Shown here one piece after another: positions 19,905 to 33,570 of a stretch of 64,000 nt of DNA. The stretch lies in assembly GCA_029289235.1 (NCBI GenBank), contig JARFTZ010000047.1, positions 1-64,000 of the forward strand. Reading direction: 5' to 3'. The stretch comes from Gammaproteobacteria bacterium. GTDB taxonomy: Bacteria; Pseudomonadota; Gammaproteobacteria; Burkholderiales; Rhodocyclaceae. Position numbers and translations under genes: made by a program. Every line of letters begins with the position of its first letter. The stretch's first letter is position 1. The notes below the pieces were generated by a model. The model was not told the DNA's origin and did not search any database. It saw nothing but the letters and a program-made list of their open reading frames with translations.

Positions 19905-20861
19905 TCAGTACTTGCGGTTCGGGAATTCCTTGGCCGCGGTTTCCATCGGGAAGACGCCTTCCTCGGTGTTGATCCGCTTCGGCAACTGCTTGCCGGCCTT
20001 CACGTCCTTGACGATGTTCATCAGTTGCGGCCCGAGCAGCGGGTTGCATTCGACGGAGACGTTCAGCTTGCCGGCCATCATCGCTTCGAACGCGCCTTTC
20101 ACGGCGTCGATCGAGATGATCGTGATGTCCTTGCCCGGTTTCATCCCGGCGGCTTCGATGGCCTGGATGGCGCCGATGGCCATATCGTCGTTATGCGCGT
20201 ACAGCACCTGGATGTTCTTGTCGGTCTTCAGGAAGGCCTCCATGACTTCCTTGCCCTTGGCGCGGGTGAAGTCGCCGGTCTGCGAGCGGGTGATCTTGAA
20301 GCGCGGCTCGGACTTGATCACTTCCTCGAAGCCTTTCTTGCGCTCGATGGCCGGGGCGGAGCCGACGGTGCCCTGCAATTCGACAATATTCACGTCGCCC
20401 TGGCCCTTGACGTTCTCCAGCATCCACTTGGCCGCCTTGCGTCCTTCCTCGGTGAAGTCCGAGCCGATCATCGTCACGTACAGCGACGGATCCTTGGTCT
20501 CGATGCTGCGGTCTGTGAGGATGACCGGAATCTTGGCGCGCTTGGCTTCCGCCAGCACCGTGTCCCAGCCGGTGGTGACGACGGGGGCGAAGGCAATGAC
20601 GTCGACCTTCTGGGCGATGAAGCTGCGGATGGCCTTGATCTGGTTCTCCTGCTTCTGTTGCGCATCGGAGAACTTCAGGCTGATGCCGGCGGCCTTGGCC
20701 GCCTCCTTGATTGAACCGGTATTGGCGGTGCGCCATTCGCTCTCGGCGCCGACCTGGGCGAAACCGAGGGTGAGCGCCGAGGCGCTGATGGGCATGGCCA
20801 GGGTGCCGGCGACCAGGCCGGCGGCGATGGCGGAAATGACGGATCTTCTTGACGTACGCAT
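19905..20861 (-). CDS. ytfQ: Sugar ABC transporter substrate-binding protein, YtfQ-type
   Basis: Signal peptide; GFAQVGAESEWRTANTGSIKEAAK is characteristic of YtfQ. Confidence 0.92.
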   Translation of the reverse strand: MRTSRRSVISAIAAGLVAGTLAMPISASALTLGFAQVGAESEWRTANTGSIKEAAKAAGISLKFSDAQQKQENQIKAIRSFIAQKVDVIAFAPVVTTGWDTVLAEAKRAKIPVILTDRSIETKDPSLYVTMIGSDFTEEGRKAAKWMLENVKGQGDVNIVELQGTVGSAPAIERKKGFEEVIKSEPRFKITRSQTGDFTRAKGKEVMEAFLKTDKNIQVLYAHNDDMAIGAIQAIEAAGMKPGKDITIISIDAVKGAFEAMMAGKLNVSVECNPLLGPQLMNIVKDVKAGKQLPKRINTEEGVFPMETAAKEFPNRKY

Positions 20862-20961
20862 GCTGACTCTCCTTATGCTTCTGGTTGGATTGAACTACCG
20901 TGTTTGCTAAAGGCACTGCATGAATCAAAAAACCGGGGTGCGGCTATATCAGTGGAGCGTC

Positions 20962-22467
20962 CTAAGGCTGCCGCAAGCCGAAGGCCGCCTCGTTCCAGCA
21001 GATTTCGTTCTTGAACGCGGGGATCTCCGTCTTCTCGTCGATCAGCAGGAACTCGATGCCGAAAATGTCCGCGAAGATGCGCAAATGCTCGGTCGTCACG
21101 CCCTGCGTGTAGACGGTATGGTGCGCGCCGCCGGCGAGAATCCAGGCCTCGGCCGCGACGTCGAGGTTCGGCAGCGCTTTCCAGACGGCGCGGGCGACCG
21201 GCAGCTTGGGTAGCGGCTGCGGCTGCGCGACGGTTTCGACGGCGTTGACGATCAGGCGGAAGCGGTTGCCCATGTCGATCAGGCTGGCGTTCAGCGCGCG
21301 TCCCCGACGTGCCGAGAACAGCAGGCGGGCCGGGTCGGCCTTGCCGCCGATGGAGAGCGGTTGCGCGTCGAGCAGCGGGCGCGTGTCGTCGGCGATCGAC
21401 GGGCAGACTTCGAGCATGTGGGCACCGATCACCAGTTCGTTGCCCGGGGTGAAGTCGTAGGTGTAGTCCTCCATGAACGAGGTGCCGCCGGGCCGGCCGT
21501 AAGCCATGACCTTGACGGTGCGCAGCAGCGCGGCGGTTTTCCAGTCGCCTTCGGCGGCGAAACCGAAGCCCTGCTGCATCAGGCGCTGTGCCGCCAGACC
21601 GGGAAGTTGCGTCAGGCCGTAGAGGTTCTCGAAGGTCGTGGTGAAGGCCTGGAAGCCGCCATCGACGAGGAATTTCTTGATCCCCAGTTCGATGCGCGCG
21701 GCGTCGAGCAGGTGCTGGCGTTTCTCCCCTCCTTTTTGTACCGCCGGCGCCAGGTCGTAGGTCGCCTCGTATTCTTCGATCAGTCGGGCCAGTTCGGCGT
21801 CGCTGACGGCGTCGACCACCTTGACGAGATCGCCCATGGCGTAACCGTTGACTGCGTAGCCGAAGCGGATCTGCGCGGCGACCTTGTCGCCTTCGGTGAC
21901 GGCGACCTCGCGCATGTTGTCGCCGAAGCGGGCGACCTTCATCCGGCGGCTGTCGTAGACCGCGGCGGCGACGCGGATCCAGCGGTCGATGCGGGCCTGC
22001 ACCTGCGGGTTCTGCCAGTGGCCGACCACCACGCTGTACTGCCGGCGCATGCGCGCGCCGATGAAACCGAACTCGCGGCCGCCGTGTGCCGCCTGGTTCA
22101 GGTTCATGAAGTCCATGTCCATGCTGTTCCACGGGATGGCGACGTTGAACTGGGTGTGCAGTTGCATGAACGGCTTGTCGAGCACCGACAGACCGCCGAT
22201 CCACATCCTCGCGGGGGAGAAAGTGTGCATCCAGGTGATCAGGCCGATGCAGTTCTCGGCGTGATTGGCCTCGCGGCACAGCGCCACGATTTCGTCGGGG
22301 GTTTTTACAGTCGGCTTGAGCACTACCTTGACCGGGAATTTGCCTTCGGCGTTGAGCCCATCGACGACGACGCGGCTGTTCTCGGCGACCTGTTGCAGCG
22401 TCTTCGGGCCATAAAGATGCTGGCTGCCGACAACGAACCAGACTTCCAGTTGTTTGAAGAACTCCAT
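20962..22467 (-). CDS. araA: L-arabinose isomerase
   Basis: [26 protein letters not shown]-terminus; full-length 501 aa. Confidence 0.98.
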   Translation of the reverse strand: MEFFKQLEVWFVVGSQHLYGPKTLQQVAENSRVVVDGLNAEGKFPVKVVLKPTVKTPDEIVALCREANHAENCIGLITWMHTFSPARMWIGGLSVLDKPFMQLHTQFNVAIPWNSMDMDFMNLNQAAHGGREFGFIGARMRRQYSVVVGHWQNPQVQARIDRWIRVAAAVYDSRRMKVARFGDNMREVAVTEGDKVAAQIRFGYAVNGYAMGDLVKVVDAVSDAELARLIEEYEATYDLAPAVQKGGEKRQHLLDAARIELGIKKFLVDGGFQAFTTTFENLYGLTQLPGLAAQRLMQQGFGFAAEGDWKTAALLRTVKVMAYGRPGGTSFMEDYTYDFTPGNELVIGAHMLEVCPSIADDTRPLLDAQPLSIGGKADPARLLFSARRGRALNASLIDMGNRFRLIVNAVETVAQPQPLPKLPVARAVWKALPNLDVAAEAWILAGGAHHTVYTQGVTTEHLRIFADIFGIEFLLIDEKTEIPAFKNEICWNEAAFGLRQP

Positions 22468-22509
22468 GGTTTGGCTTCCTGTTTTCCGGGGAAAGGGGTG
22501 GGTACGGGG

Positions 22510-23214
22510 TCAGGCGACGGGGGTTGCCTGGCCGTAATAGGCGTTGGCTCCGTGTTTGCGCAGGTAATGCTTGTCGAGCAGGTGGCTGGCGATCGGCGGA
22601 CGGGCGGGGTTGAGCATTTCGGTGTAGATCGCCATCCGCGCGACTTCTTCCAGCACTACCGCGTTGTGCACCGCCTCGTCGGGCGATTTGCCCCAGGCGA
22701 AGGGAGCGTGCTCGCAGACCAGCATGCCCGGCACCTGCAACGGATTGCGCCCGGCCAGGGTGTCGACGATGACCTTGCCGGTGTTGGCCTCGTAGGCCTC
22801 GTCGATCTCCGCTTTCGTCAGCGGCCGGGAGCAGGGGATCTCGCCGTAGAAGTAATCGGCGTGGGTCGTGCCGAAGGCCGGGATCGGGCGGCCGGCCTGC
22901 GCCCAGGCGGTCGCGTGCGTCGAATGGGTGTGGACGATGCCGCCGATGGCCGGGCATTCGCGGTACAACACGAGATGGGTCGGCGTGTCGGAGGACGGGC
23001 GCAGCGCGCCGTCGATGATCTCGCCCTGCAGGTTGAGGACCACCATGTCGGTGACGCGCATCGTCTCGTAGCTGACGCCGCTGGGTTTGATCACCATCAG
23101 GCCGCTGTCGCGGTCGATGCCGCTGACGTTGCCCCAGGTGAAGGTGACGAGGCCGTGCTTCGGCAGGTCGAGGTTGGCGCAGAGGACTTCCTCGCGCAGC
23201 TTATCGAGCAACAT
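22510..23214 (-). CDS. araD: L-ribulose-5-phosphate 4-epimerase
   Basis: [50 protein letters not shown]. Confidence 0.97.
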   Translation of the reverse strand: MLLDKLREEVLCANLDLPKHGLVTFTWGNVSGIDRDSGLMVIKPSGVSYETMRVTDMVVLNLQGEIIDGALRPSSDTPTHLVLYRECPAIGGIVHTHSTHATAWAQAGRPIPAFGTTHADYFYGEIPCSRPLTKAEIDEAYEANTGKVIVDTLAGRNPLQVPGMLVCEHAPFAWGKSPDEAVHNAVVLEEVARMAIYTEMLNPARPPIASHLLDKHYLRKHGANAYYGQATPVA

Positions 23215-23216
23215 GG

Positions 23217-24908
23217 TCAGAGTCCTGGGGCGTCGGGGGCGTACAGCGGTTCCGCTTGCGCGCACCAGTGCCGGTAGCGTTGATAGAGCGATTCGAAGGC
23301 CGCGGCGCCCTGCGGGCCGGGGTCGAAGGTGCGTTCGATGCGGCTGGCCATCGCCTTTTGGGCGCTGGCGATGTCCGGGTGCTGGCCGGCGGCGACGGCG
23401 GCGAAGATCGCCGCGCCGAGCGCGCAGCACTGGTCCGAGGCGACCACGTCGATCGGCCGGTTCATCACGTCGGCGCAGACCTGCATGATTGTCGGCGACT
23501 TGCGCGCGATGCCCCCGAGCGCGACGACGTTTTCGACCGGCACGCCCTGATCGGTGAAGCATTCCATGATCGCCCGGGCGCCGAAGGCCGTCGAGGCGAT
23601 GAAGCCGCCGAACAGGGTCGGCGCGTCCGTGCCGAGATTCAGGTCGGTCACCACCCCCTTCAGGCGCTGGTTGGCGAAGGGCGTACGCCGGCCGTTGAAC
23701 CAGTCGAGCACGACCGGCAGGTTGCGGTAGTCGATGCTGCCGGCCCAGGCTTCGGTGAGCGCTGGCAGGAGATTGTCCTGGACCTGTTGCAACTGTGCGG
23801 ACAGTTCGGGGTGCCGTTGCGCGGCGTATTGCAGCGGCCAGCCAAGCAGCCGCGAGAACCAGGCGTACATGTCGCCGAAGGCGGACTGCCCCGCTTCCAG
23901 CCCGATCTTGCCGGGCAGCACGCTGCCGTCGACCTGTCCGCAGATGCCTTCGATGGCGCGGCCGCCGATCACGTGCTCGTCGGCGATCAGGATGTCGCAG
24001 GTCGAAGTGCCGATGACCTTGACCAGCGCATGGTCGCGCGCGCCGGCGCCGACCGCGCCCATGTGGCAGTCGAAGGCGCCGCCGGAGACGATCACGTTTT
24101 CCGGCAGGCCGAGCCGCGCGGCCCACTCCGGGGTGATGCGCCCGACCGGCAGATCGGCGGTGTAACTCTCGGTGAAGAGCGGGTACGCCAGCGTATCGAC
24201 CAGGCACGGGTCGAGTTCGGCGAGGAACTCGCGGCCCGGCAGGCCGCCCCATTCCGGGTGCCACAGGCTTTTGTGCCCGGCGGCGCAGCGTCCGCGACGG
24301 ATCGCTGCCGGGCGGGTGGTGCCGCTCAGCAGCGCGGGCACCCAGTCGCACAGTTCGACCCAGCTCCTCGCGGCCGCGCGCACGGCGCGGTCTTCGCGCG
24401 AAACGTGCAGAATCTTGGCCCAGAACCATTCCGAGGAGTAGACGCCGCCGATGTAGCGGCTGTAGTCCGGGTGTTTGCCGCCATGGCACAGCGCAGTGAT
24501 CTCTTCCGCTTCGGCGATCGACGTGTGGTCCTTCCACAGCACGAACATCGCGTTCGGGTTGTCGGCGAACTCGGGACGCAGGGCCAGCACGTCGCCATTC
24601 TCGTCGATCGGCGCGGGCGTCGAGGCCGTGCTGTCGACCCCGATGCCGACGATCGCTTCGCGTTGCGCGTCGGTCAGGCGGGCGACCGCCTGCCGGACAG
24701 CTTCGGTCATCGACTCGATGTAGTCCAGCGGGTGGTGCCGGAACAGATTGGCGGCAGCGTTGGTGAAGCGGCCTTCGCTCCAGCGCGGATAGTGGGTGAC
24801 GGCGGTGGACAGTTCGTCGCCGCTCTCACAGCCGACCGCTAGCGCCCTCACCGAATCGCTGCCGAAGTCGAGGCCGATGACGATTCCTTCCACGGTTTTT
24901 TCCGACAT
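23217..24908 (-). CDS. araB: Ribulokinase
   Basis: FGGY kinase: [41 protein letters not shown]. Confidence 0.97.
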   Translation of the reverse strand: MSEKTVEGIVIGLDFGSDSVRALAVGCESGDELSTAVTHYPRWSEGRFTNAAANLFRHHPLDYIESMTEAVRQAVARLTDAQREAIVGIGVDSTASTPAPIDENGDVLALRPEFADNPNAMFVLWKDHTSIAEAEEITALCHGGKHPDYSRYIGGVYSSEWFWAKILHVSREDRAVRAAARSWVELCDWVPALLSGTTRPAAIRRGRCAAGHKSLWHPEWGGLPGREFLAELDPCLVDTLAYPLFTESYTADLPVGRITPEWAARLGLPENVIVSGGAFDCHMGAVGAGARDHALVKVIGTSTCDILIADEHVIGGRAIEGICGQVDGSVLPGKIGLEAGQSAFGDMYAWFSRLLGWPLQYAAQRHPELSAQLQQVQDNLLPALTEAWAGSIDYRNLPVVLDWFNGRRTPFANQRLKGVVTDLNLGTDAPTLFGGFIASTAFGARAIMECFTDQGVPVENVVALGGIARKSPTIMQVCADVMNRPIDVVASDQCCALGAAIFAAVAAGQHPDIASAQKAMASRIERTFDPGPQGAAAFESLYQRYRHWCAQAEPLYAPDAPGL

Positions 24909-24943
24909 TTGACAATCCCTGTGTAGAAGAGGTGGTGCTGTTT

Positions 24944-24964
24944 TATGGACGGAACGATATGGAC
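24944..24964. promoter_or_regulatory. Direct repeat TATGGAC-N7-TATGGAC upstream of araB; possible AraC-type half-sites
   Basis: Exact 7-bp repeat at 14-bp period; TATGGA is the complement of TCCATA. A further TATGGA lies at 25076-25081. Confidence 0.35.
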
Positions 24965-25389
24965 TAATTCCCTGCGTGCGTTAGGACGTGTCAGTCATTT
25001 ATATGCACAGAAGTGCTCTGATAAGTGAGCTAATTGCTTGAATGTGCGCCGCAATTTTGAAAAACAGGTCGTAGATATGGATAATCCTGCTTTTGTCGTT
25101 GTTTCGCGGCAGTCGCTACTTCCATAAGCCGGCCGGTTGGATGTACCGTAGTTTCGTGACCGGACGTAACGGTGTGTGACGGCCTGGGGGCGGCGAAATC
25201 CGCCGCTTCGCGACGTCGGCCAGGAGGTTGCCCGCGGGTCCGATTCCACAAGAAAAAGCAAGCAGTCCGGCAGACGGGGAGAGGGATCCGCTCCCCGGAG
25301 GTAGGCCAGGGTTATGCAAATTGCTTTGGGTGTTGGTTGCAAAAACGCATTGTCAACATTGTCAATTGAATAATTCGGAGAGGGTCGTT

Positions 25390-26454
25390 ATGCAGAGAAG
25401 AACAATGATTGCCGCTTCGCTGTTGATCGGAGCGCTGGGGCTGTCGTCGGTTGGTCAGGCGCAGGACAAGGGAATGGTCGGGATATCCATGCCGACCAAG
25501 TCGTCGGCACGCTGGATCTCGGACGGCGAGAGCATGGTCAAGTACTTCAAGGAAGCGGGCTACAAGACCGATCTGCAGTACGCCGAGGACGACATCCCCA
25601 ACCAGCTTGCCCAGATCGAGAACCTTGTCACCAAGGGCGCCAAGGTGCTGGTGATTGCCGCCATCGACGGCACCACGCTGTCCGACGTGCTGCAGAAGGC
25701 GGCCGACAGCGGCATCAAGACGATCGCCTACGATCGCCTGATCAAGAACTCGAAGAACGTCGACTACTACGCGACTTTCGACAACTTCCAGGTCGGCGTG
25801 CTGCAGGCCAACTCGCTGGTCGACGCGCTGAAGCTCAAGGAAGGCAAGGGGCCGTTCAACATCGAACTGTTCGGCGGCTCGCCGGACGACAACAACGCCT
25901 ATTTCTTCTACGACGGCGCGATGTCCGTCCTGAAGCCGTATCTGGACAGCGGCAAGCTGGTTGTGCGCAGCAAGCAGATGGGCATGGAAAAGGTCGGCAC
26001 GCTGCGCTGGGACGGCGCCGTGGCGCAGGCGCGGATGGACAACCTGCTGTCGGCCTTCTACGGCAAGGACAAGGTGCACGCGGTGTTGTCACCGTATGAC
26101 GGCCTGTCGATCGGCATTCTTTCCTCGCTGAAGGGCGTCGGCTACTGCACGGCGGAGCAGCCCTGCCCGTACGTCAGCGGCCAGGACGCGGAAGTGCCGT
26201 CCATCAAGTCGATCCTGCGCGGCGAGCAATACTCGACGGTGTTCAAGGACACGCGTGAGCTGGCGAAGGTGACGGTCAGCATGGTCGATGCGCTGCTCTC
26301 GGGCAAGCAGCCTCCGATCAACGACACCAAGACCTACAACAACGGCGTGAAGGTGGTTCCCTCCTACCTGCTCAAGCCGGTCAGCGTCGACAAGAGCAAC
26401 TGGAAACCGGTGCTGGTCGATAGCGGTTACTACAAGGAAAGCCAGTTGAAATAA
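25390..26454 (+). CDS. chvE: Multiple sugar-binding periplasmic protein, ChvE-type
   Basis: Signal peptide [54 protein letters not shown]; followed by gguA/gguB homologues. Confidence 0.93.
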   Translation: MQRRTMIAASLLIGALGLSSVGQAQDKGMVGISMPTKSSARWISDGESMVKYFKEAGYKTDLQYAEDDIPNQLAQIENLVTKGAKVLVIAAIDGTTLSDVLQKAADSGIKTIAYDRLIKNSKNVDYYATFDNFQVGVLQANSLVDALKLKEGKGPFNIELFGGSPDDNNAYFFYDGAMSVLKPYLDSGKLVVRSKQMGMEKVGTLRWDGAVAQARMDNLLSAFYGKDKVHAVLSPYDGLSIGILSSLKGVGYCTAEQPCPYVSGQDAEVPSIKSILRGEQYSTVFKDTRELAKVTVSMVDALLSGKQPPINDTKTYNNGVKVVPSYLLKPVSVDKSNWKPVLVDSGYYKESQLK

Positions 26455-26551
26455 CCCGCGGTACGCAAATTGCGCCCCGTCCCGCGGGGCGTTTCGATTC
26501 TGGCCGGCAGTCCCGGACTGCCAGCCTGTTGCCTGAAACAGAGGAGAATCG

Positions 26552-28081
26552 GTGAACGCGATTCTGGAAATGAAGGGAATCACCAAGCGTTTTCCGGGAG
26601 TTGTCGCCCTGAAGGACGTGAACCTGGCCGTGCAGCCGGGGGAAATTCACGCCATCTGCGGTGAAAACGGGGCCGGAAAATCGACCTTGATGAAGGTGTT
26701 GAGCGGGGTTTACCCGCACGGAACGTACGAGGGGGAGATCCGTTTCGAGGGGCAGGAGCAACGCTTCGAATCGATCCGCGACAGCGAGGACAGGGGGATC
26801 GCCATCATCCACCAGGAACTGGCGCTGGTGCCGCTGATGTCGATCGCCGAGAACATCTTTCTTGGCAACGAGCTTTCCAGCTCGGGGGTGATCGACAACG
26901 AGGCGACGCATTGCCGGACTGTCGAACTGCTGAAAAAGGTCGGGCTCGCCGCGTCGCCCGAGGAACTGATCACCAATCTCGGCGTCGGCAAGCAGCAACT
27001 GGTCGAAATCGCCAAGGCGCTGGCGAAGGAATGCAAGCTGCTGATCCTCGACGAGCCAACCGCCAGCCTGAACGAGAATGACAGCCAGGCGCTGCTCGAC
27101 CTGCTGCTCGAATTCAAGGCCCAGGGCATGACGATGATCATGATCTCGCACAAGCTGAACGAAATCGCGCGCGTTGCCGATTCGGTCACCGTCCTGCGCG
27201 ATGGCTCGACCGTTCGCAGCATGGATTGCGTCGACGTGCCGATCAACGAGGACGAGATCATCCGCCACATGGTCGGCCGCGAAATGGCCGACCGCTACCC
27301 GCACCGCGAGCCGAAGATCGGCGGCACGGTGTTCGAAGTCCGCGACTGGACGGTGTTCCACGAGCAGCACGCGGATCGCAAGTTCATCAAGGGCGTCAAC
27401 TTCCACGTTCGGGCCGGAGAAATCCTCGGTATCGCCGGGTTGATGGGCGCCGGGCGCACCGAGCTGGCAATGAGCATCTTCGGGCGCACCTACGGGCGCA
27501 ACATCTCCGGAAAGGTGCTGCTGCGCGGGCAGGAGGTCGATGTCAGCACCGTCGAGAAGGCGGTCAACCACGGCATCGCCTATGTCACCGAGGACCGCAA
27601 GGGCTACGGGCTGGTGCTGGAAAACGAGATCAAGCACAACATCTCGCTGGCTAACTTGCCCGGTGTGTCGAAGCGCGGGGTCATCGACGACGGGCGGGAA
27701 TACTCGGTGGCCAAGGATTTCCAGAGAAAAATGAATATCCGCTGCCCGGACGTCTTCCAGTACGTCGGCAACCTTTCGGGCGGCAACCAGCAGAAGGTGG
27801 TACTCAGCAAGTGGCTGTTCGCCGGGCCGGAAGTGTTGATCCTCGACGAGCCGACGCGGGGCATCGACGTCGGCGCGAAATACGAAATTTATTGCCTGAT
27901 GGCCGAACTGGCGCGGGAGGGCAAGTGCATCATCCTGATCTCTTCCGAAATGCCCGAACTGCTCGGGATGGCAGACCGACTCTACGTGATGAACGAAGGA
28001 GCATTCGTCGCGGAAATGGCTGTCGCCGACGCCAGCCAGGAAAAAATCATGCGTGCAATCGTCAAGGCGGGGAAGAACTGA
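26552..28081 (+). CDS. gguA: Sugar ABC transporter ATP-binding protein, GguA/XylG-type
   Basis: [28 protein letters not shown]; two ABC domains; GTG start with GAGGAG. Confidence 0.92.
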   Translation: MNAILEMKGITKRFPGVVALKDVNLAVQPGEIHAICGENGAGKSTLMKVLSGVYPHGTYEGEIRFEGQEQRFESIRDSEDRGIAIIHQELALVPLMSIAENIFLGNELSSSGVIDNEATHCRTVELLKKVGLAASPEELITNLGVGKQQLVEIAKALAKECKLLILDEPTASLNENDSQALLDLLLEFKAQGMTMIMISHKLNEIARVADSVTVLRDGSTVRSMDCVDVPINEDEIIRHMVGREMADRYPHREPKIGGTVFEVRDWTVFHEQHADRKFIKGVNFHVRAGEILGIAGLMGAGRTELAMSIFGRTYGRNISGKVLLRGQEVDVSTVEKAVNHGIAYVTEDRKGYGLVLENEIKHNISLANLPGVSKRGVIDDGREYSVAKDFQRKMNIRCPDVFQYVGNLSGGNQQKVVLSKWLFAGPEVLILDEPTRGIDVGAKYEIYCLMAELAREGKCIILISSEMPELLGMADRLYVMNEGAFVAEMAVADASQEKIMRAIVKAGKN

Positions 28082-28082
28082 A

Positions 28083-29279
28083 ATGAACAGTGTCATGCAA
28101 GCGGTCGAGCCGACGACCGGAACCGTGTCGGCATCCGGATTCATCAAGAAGAACCTGCGCGAGTACGGCATGCTGCTCTCGCTGGTCGTGATCATGGTCT
28201 TTTTCGAATACATGACCGACGGCACGCTGATGCAGCCGCTGAACCTGACCAACCTGGTGCTGCAGAACAGCTACATCGTGATCATGGCCCTGGGCATGCT
28301 GCTGGTGATCGTCGCCGGCCACATCGACCTCTCGGTCGGCTCGGTGGCCGGGTTCATCGGCGGTCTTGCGGCCGTGCTTATGGTCGAGTACCACTGGCAC
28401 TACCTGCCGGCGACGCTGGCGTGCCTCGCCGCCGGGGCGCTGATCGGCGGAATCCAGGGGTATTTCATCGCCTTTCACCGGATTCCGGCCTTCATCGTCA
28501 CGCTCGGCGGGATGCTGGTATTCCGCGGATTGGCGTTGTGGCTGCTGCATGGACAGTCGGTCGGGCCGTTTCCGAAGGGCTTCCAGTTGCTCAGTTCCGG
28601 CTTCATCCCGGATCCGTTCGGTACCGACGGCCTGCGCGTGACGTCGCTGCTGCTCGGTGCAGCGGTGGCGCTCGGCTTTGTTTACATGAATCTCAAGGAG
28701 CGCGCCAACAAGATCCGCTACGGCGCGGCGGCCGAGCCGCTCGGTTTTCTGGTCGGCAAGAACCTCGCCTTCGCGGCGGCGATCATCTATCTGTGCTATC
28801 TGCTGGCTTCGTACAAGGGCATGCCCAACGTGATGGTGATCATGTTCGCCCTGATGCTGTTCTATGATTTCGTCACCAACCGCACCACGATCGGCCGTCG
28901 CGTCTATGCCCTCGGGGGCAACGAGAAAGCGGCGCGGCTTTCGGGTATCAAGACCGACCGGCTGTCGTTCTACACCTTCGTCAACATGGGCGTCCTCGCC
29001 GCACTGGCCGGGCTGATCTTTGCCGCGCGGCTGAACACGGCAACACCGAAGGCCGGCGTCGGCTTCGAACTGGACGTGATCGCCGCCTGCTTCATCGGCG
29101 GCGCCTCGGCGACCGGGGGCGTGGGCAAAGTGATGGGCGCGGTGATCGGCGCCTTCGTCATGGGCGTGATGAACAACGGCATGTCGATTCTCGGCATCGG
29201 CATCGACTGGCAGCAGGTGATCAAGGGGGTCGTGCTGGTGGCCGCCGTGTTCGTCGATGTGTATAACAAGAACAAATGA
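28083..29279 (+). CDS. gguB: Sugar ABC transporter permease, GguB/XylH-type
   Basis: [60 protein letters not shown]. Confidence 0.92.
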   Translation: MNSVMQAVEPTTGTVSASGFIKKNLREYGMLLSLVVIMVFFEYMTDGTLMQPLNLTNLVLQNSYIVIMALGMLLVIVAGHIDLSVGSVAGFIGGLAAVLMVEYHWHYLPATLACLAAGALIGGIQGYFIAFHRIPAFIVTLGGMLVFRGLALWLLHGQSVGPFPKGFQLLSSGFIPDPFGTDGLRVTSLLLGAAVALGFVYMNLKERANKIRYGAAAEPLGFLVGKNLAFAAAIIYLCYLLASYKGMPNVMVIMFALMLFYDFVTNRTTIGRRVYALGGNEKAARLSGIKTDRLSFYTFVNMGVLAALAGLIFAARLNTATPKAGVGFELDVIAACFIGGASATGGVGKVMGAVIGAFVMGVMNNGMSILGIGIDWQQVIKGVVLVAAVFVDVYNKNK

Positions 29280-29312
29280 TCAACGGAATGCCGACCCACC
29301 CGTGACGGAAGC

Positions 29313-30278
29313 TTGAAATCGATGCGCCACCATCAGGAAGCCGGACAGCAGCTCAACCCCTTGTTGCCCGGATATTCGTTCAACATCTATCTCGTCGCGG
29401 GGATGACCCCGATCATCGAGAACGGCCCGCTCGACTTCTACATCGACCGCAAGAACGGGATGAGCGGCTTCATCATCAACATGACGGTGCAGGGGCGGGG
29501 CAAGGTCTTCGAGGGGGATGACGCGTTCTACTGCAATCCGGGCGACCTGCTGCTGTTCCCGCCCGAGGCCCGCCATTTCTACGGCCGCGCCCCGGACAGC
29601 CCCGACTGGTATCACCGCTGGGTGTATTTCCGCCCGCGCGGGTTCTGGGCGCCCTGGCTGCAGTGGCGCGACCAGGTCAACAAGGTCGGGCGCATGACGC
29701 TCGCGAACGAAACCCTGGTGGCCGAGTTCGACGCGCTGTTCCAGCAGATCGAGGAAACCTACAAGGCCGGCCGCCGCTCGTCGGAAGAGCTGGCGCTCAA
29801 CCTGCTCGAACGCCTGCTGATCCGTTGCTTCGAGGAAACGCCGGAGAACAGCAACGACCCGATCGATCCGCGCATCGAGGAGGCGTGCCAGCATATTTCG
29901 CGCAATCTGGCGGCCGACCTCACGCTGGAGGATGTCGCGCGCCATGTCTGTCTTTCGCCCTCCCGGCTGGCGCACTTGTTCCGCGACCAGATGGGGGTCA
30001 ATCTCGTGCGCTGGCGGGAAGACCAGCGCATGATCCTGGCCAAGCACCTGCTGCATGCCACGCGTTTTCCGGTTGCCCGCGTGGCCAGTCTCGTCGGCTA
30101 CGATGACCAGATGTATTTTTCACGGGTCTTCCGCAAGCGCGTCGGCAGTTGCCCGACGGATTTCCGCCGGACCAGCGAGGCATCGCCGGCACCGTGCGTC
30201 GTCCCCGATGAATTCTGGGGCGGCGAGGCGGGAATCGCCGCCCTGCAGGAAAACGACCCTTTTCAGGAGAGTGTTTGA
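29313..30278 (+). CDS. AraC-family transcriptional regulator of the arabinose locus
   Basis: N-terminal cupin (arm) domain and C-terminal double HTH ([33 protein letters not shown]). Confidence 0.92.
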   Translation: MKSMRHHQEAGQQLNPLLPGYSFNIYLVAGMTPIIENGPLDFYIDRKNGMSGFIINMTVQGRGKVFEGDDAFYCNPGDLLLFPPEARHFYGRAPDSPDWYHRWVYFRPRGFWAPWLQWRDQVNKVGRMTLANETLVAEFDALFQQIEETYKAGRRSSEELALNLLERLLIRCFEETPENSNDPIDPRIEEACQHISRNLAADLTLEDVARHVCLSPSRLAHLFRDQMGVNLVRWREDQRMILAKHLLHATRFPVARVASLVGYDDQMYFSRVFRKRVGSCPTDFRRTSEASPAPCVVPDEFWGGEAGIAALQENDPFQESV

Positions 30279-31313
30279 ATGAGTGCCCATGTCCGGTGTC
30301 CCGACGGAAATCCGCCGAATGTGATATCGATCGGCAGCGAAACGGGAATTCGGCTGGCCCTGATGGACTGGGGAGCGACCTGGCTTTCCTGCCGTGTTCC
30401 GGTGGGCGGCGCGACGCGTGAAGTGCTGCTCGGGTGTGGCCGAATCGAAGACTATTTCGTCCAGAAGGCGTTTCTCGGCGCGACGGTCGGGCGCTACGCC
30501 AACCGCATCGGCGGGGCGGAGTTCTCGGATGGTGACCGGCTTTTTCATCTCGTGCCAAACGAGGGGAGGAACCAGCTGCACGGCGGGCCCGAAGGGTTCT
30601 GGAACCGCCGCTGGCAGATCGCCGAGTGTTCCGGCGAGCATGTGGTGATGAGCCTGGTTTCGGCGGACGGCGACCAGGGCTTTCCCGGCACCTTGCGCGC
30701 TTCGGTCAGCGTGCGGGTGCAGGGTGCGTCGGCCGTCAGCATCGACTACGAAGCGAGCGTCGATGCACCGTGCCCGGTCAATCTCACCAATCACGCCTAC
30801 TTCAACCTTGACGGGCTGGCGAGCGATGTCCGCCGTCACGGCCTGCAGATCAACGCGGCCCATTATCTGCCGGTTGATCCGGAACTGCTCCCGGTGGGCG
30901 ATCTGGCCCCGGTCGACGGGACTGGCTTCGACTTTCGCCGCGAGAAGCCGATCGGCCAGGACTTCCTGTGCGATGCCCAGCAGGAGATTGCGCGCGGCTA
31001 CGACCACGCCTACCTGCTCGATCCCGAGTGCCCGATGCTGACCCGGGCAGCAGCGACGCTGGTGGCCGGCGACGGCGCGCTGGCGATGGATGTGTTCACC
31101 ACCAAGCCGGCGTTGCAGTTCTACAGCGGCAACTACCTCGCTGGCGTGCCGTCCCGGGATGGCGGCAGCTACGCCGCCTGTCAGGGCGTGGCGCTGGAAA
31201 CACAGTTCCTCCCGGACAGTCCGCATCATCCCGAATGGCCGCAGCCGAGTTGCTGGCTTCAACCGGGCGAAACCTATCGGCACAAGACCGTTTTGTCGTT
31301 CCGGACGGGCTGA
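30279..31313 (+). CDS. galM: Aldose 1-epimerase
   Basis: GATVGRYANRIGGAEF; NLTNHAYFNLDG; YSGNYLAG. Confidence 0.95.
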   Translation: MSAHVRCPDGNPPNVISIGSETGIRLALMDWGATWLSCRVPVGGATREVLLGCGRIEDYFVQKAFLGATVGRYANRIGGAEFSDGDRLFHLVPNEGRNQLHGGPEGFWNRRWQIAECSGEHVVMSLVSADGDQGFPGTLRASVSVRVQGASAVSIDYEASVDAPCPVNLTNHAYFNLDGLASDVRRHGLQINAAHYLPVDPELLPVGDLAPVDGTGFDFRREKPIGQDFLCDAQQEIARGYDHAYLLDPECPMLTRAAATLVAGDGALAMDVFTTKPALQFYSGNYLAGVPSRDGGSYAACQGVALETQFLPDSPHHPEWPQPSCWLQPGETYRHKTVLSFRTG

Positions 31314-31403
31314 CTGATTTCAGTGCGCAACCGGGACCGGAGCGGCTAGAGCAGGCGCCGGTCAAGGTTCTGCCGGCATCGACTATCGTTTATAGTTACG
31401 CCT

Positions 31404-33399
<1,996 letters not shown>

Positions 33400-33419
33400 G
33401 CCGAAGGCCTAACAGACAG

Positions 33420-33446
33420 AAAAGCCCGCCGCACGCGGGCTTTTTC
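33420..33446 (+). terminator. Rho-independent terminator downstream of the PII gene
   Basis: aaaagcccgc-cgca-cgcgggctttttc hairpin with T-run. Confidence 0.85.
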
Positions 33447-33570
33447 GTGCCGTTCTGCCGAGAATTTCGTTTTCTATTCATGTTGTTGCAGTCATAAAGT
33501 CAAGCCAGTATCATCTTGTCCCATAGAGCCTGAATGATTTTCTTGTGCAACTCCAGCGCGTGACCCGCCG

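Noticed and set aside
22510-24537. 675-aa minus-strand ORF and similar long same-strand alternatives (13848-15656, 16077-18080, 20873-22957, 52549-54540)
   Set aside because: These run into real genes from out-of-frame translation of the neighbouring gene; true starts are internal (e.g. araD at 23214, galK at 15011, yjfF at 17105).
24909-25389. 480-bp araB-chvE intergenic region as a riboswitch or small RNA
   Set aside because: Several short hairpins are present but no recognised riboswitch core or clear promoter-terminator pair; only the short repeats are reported.
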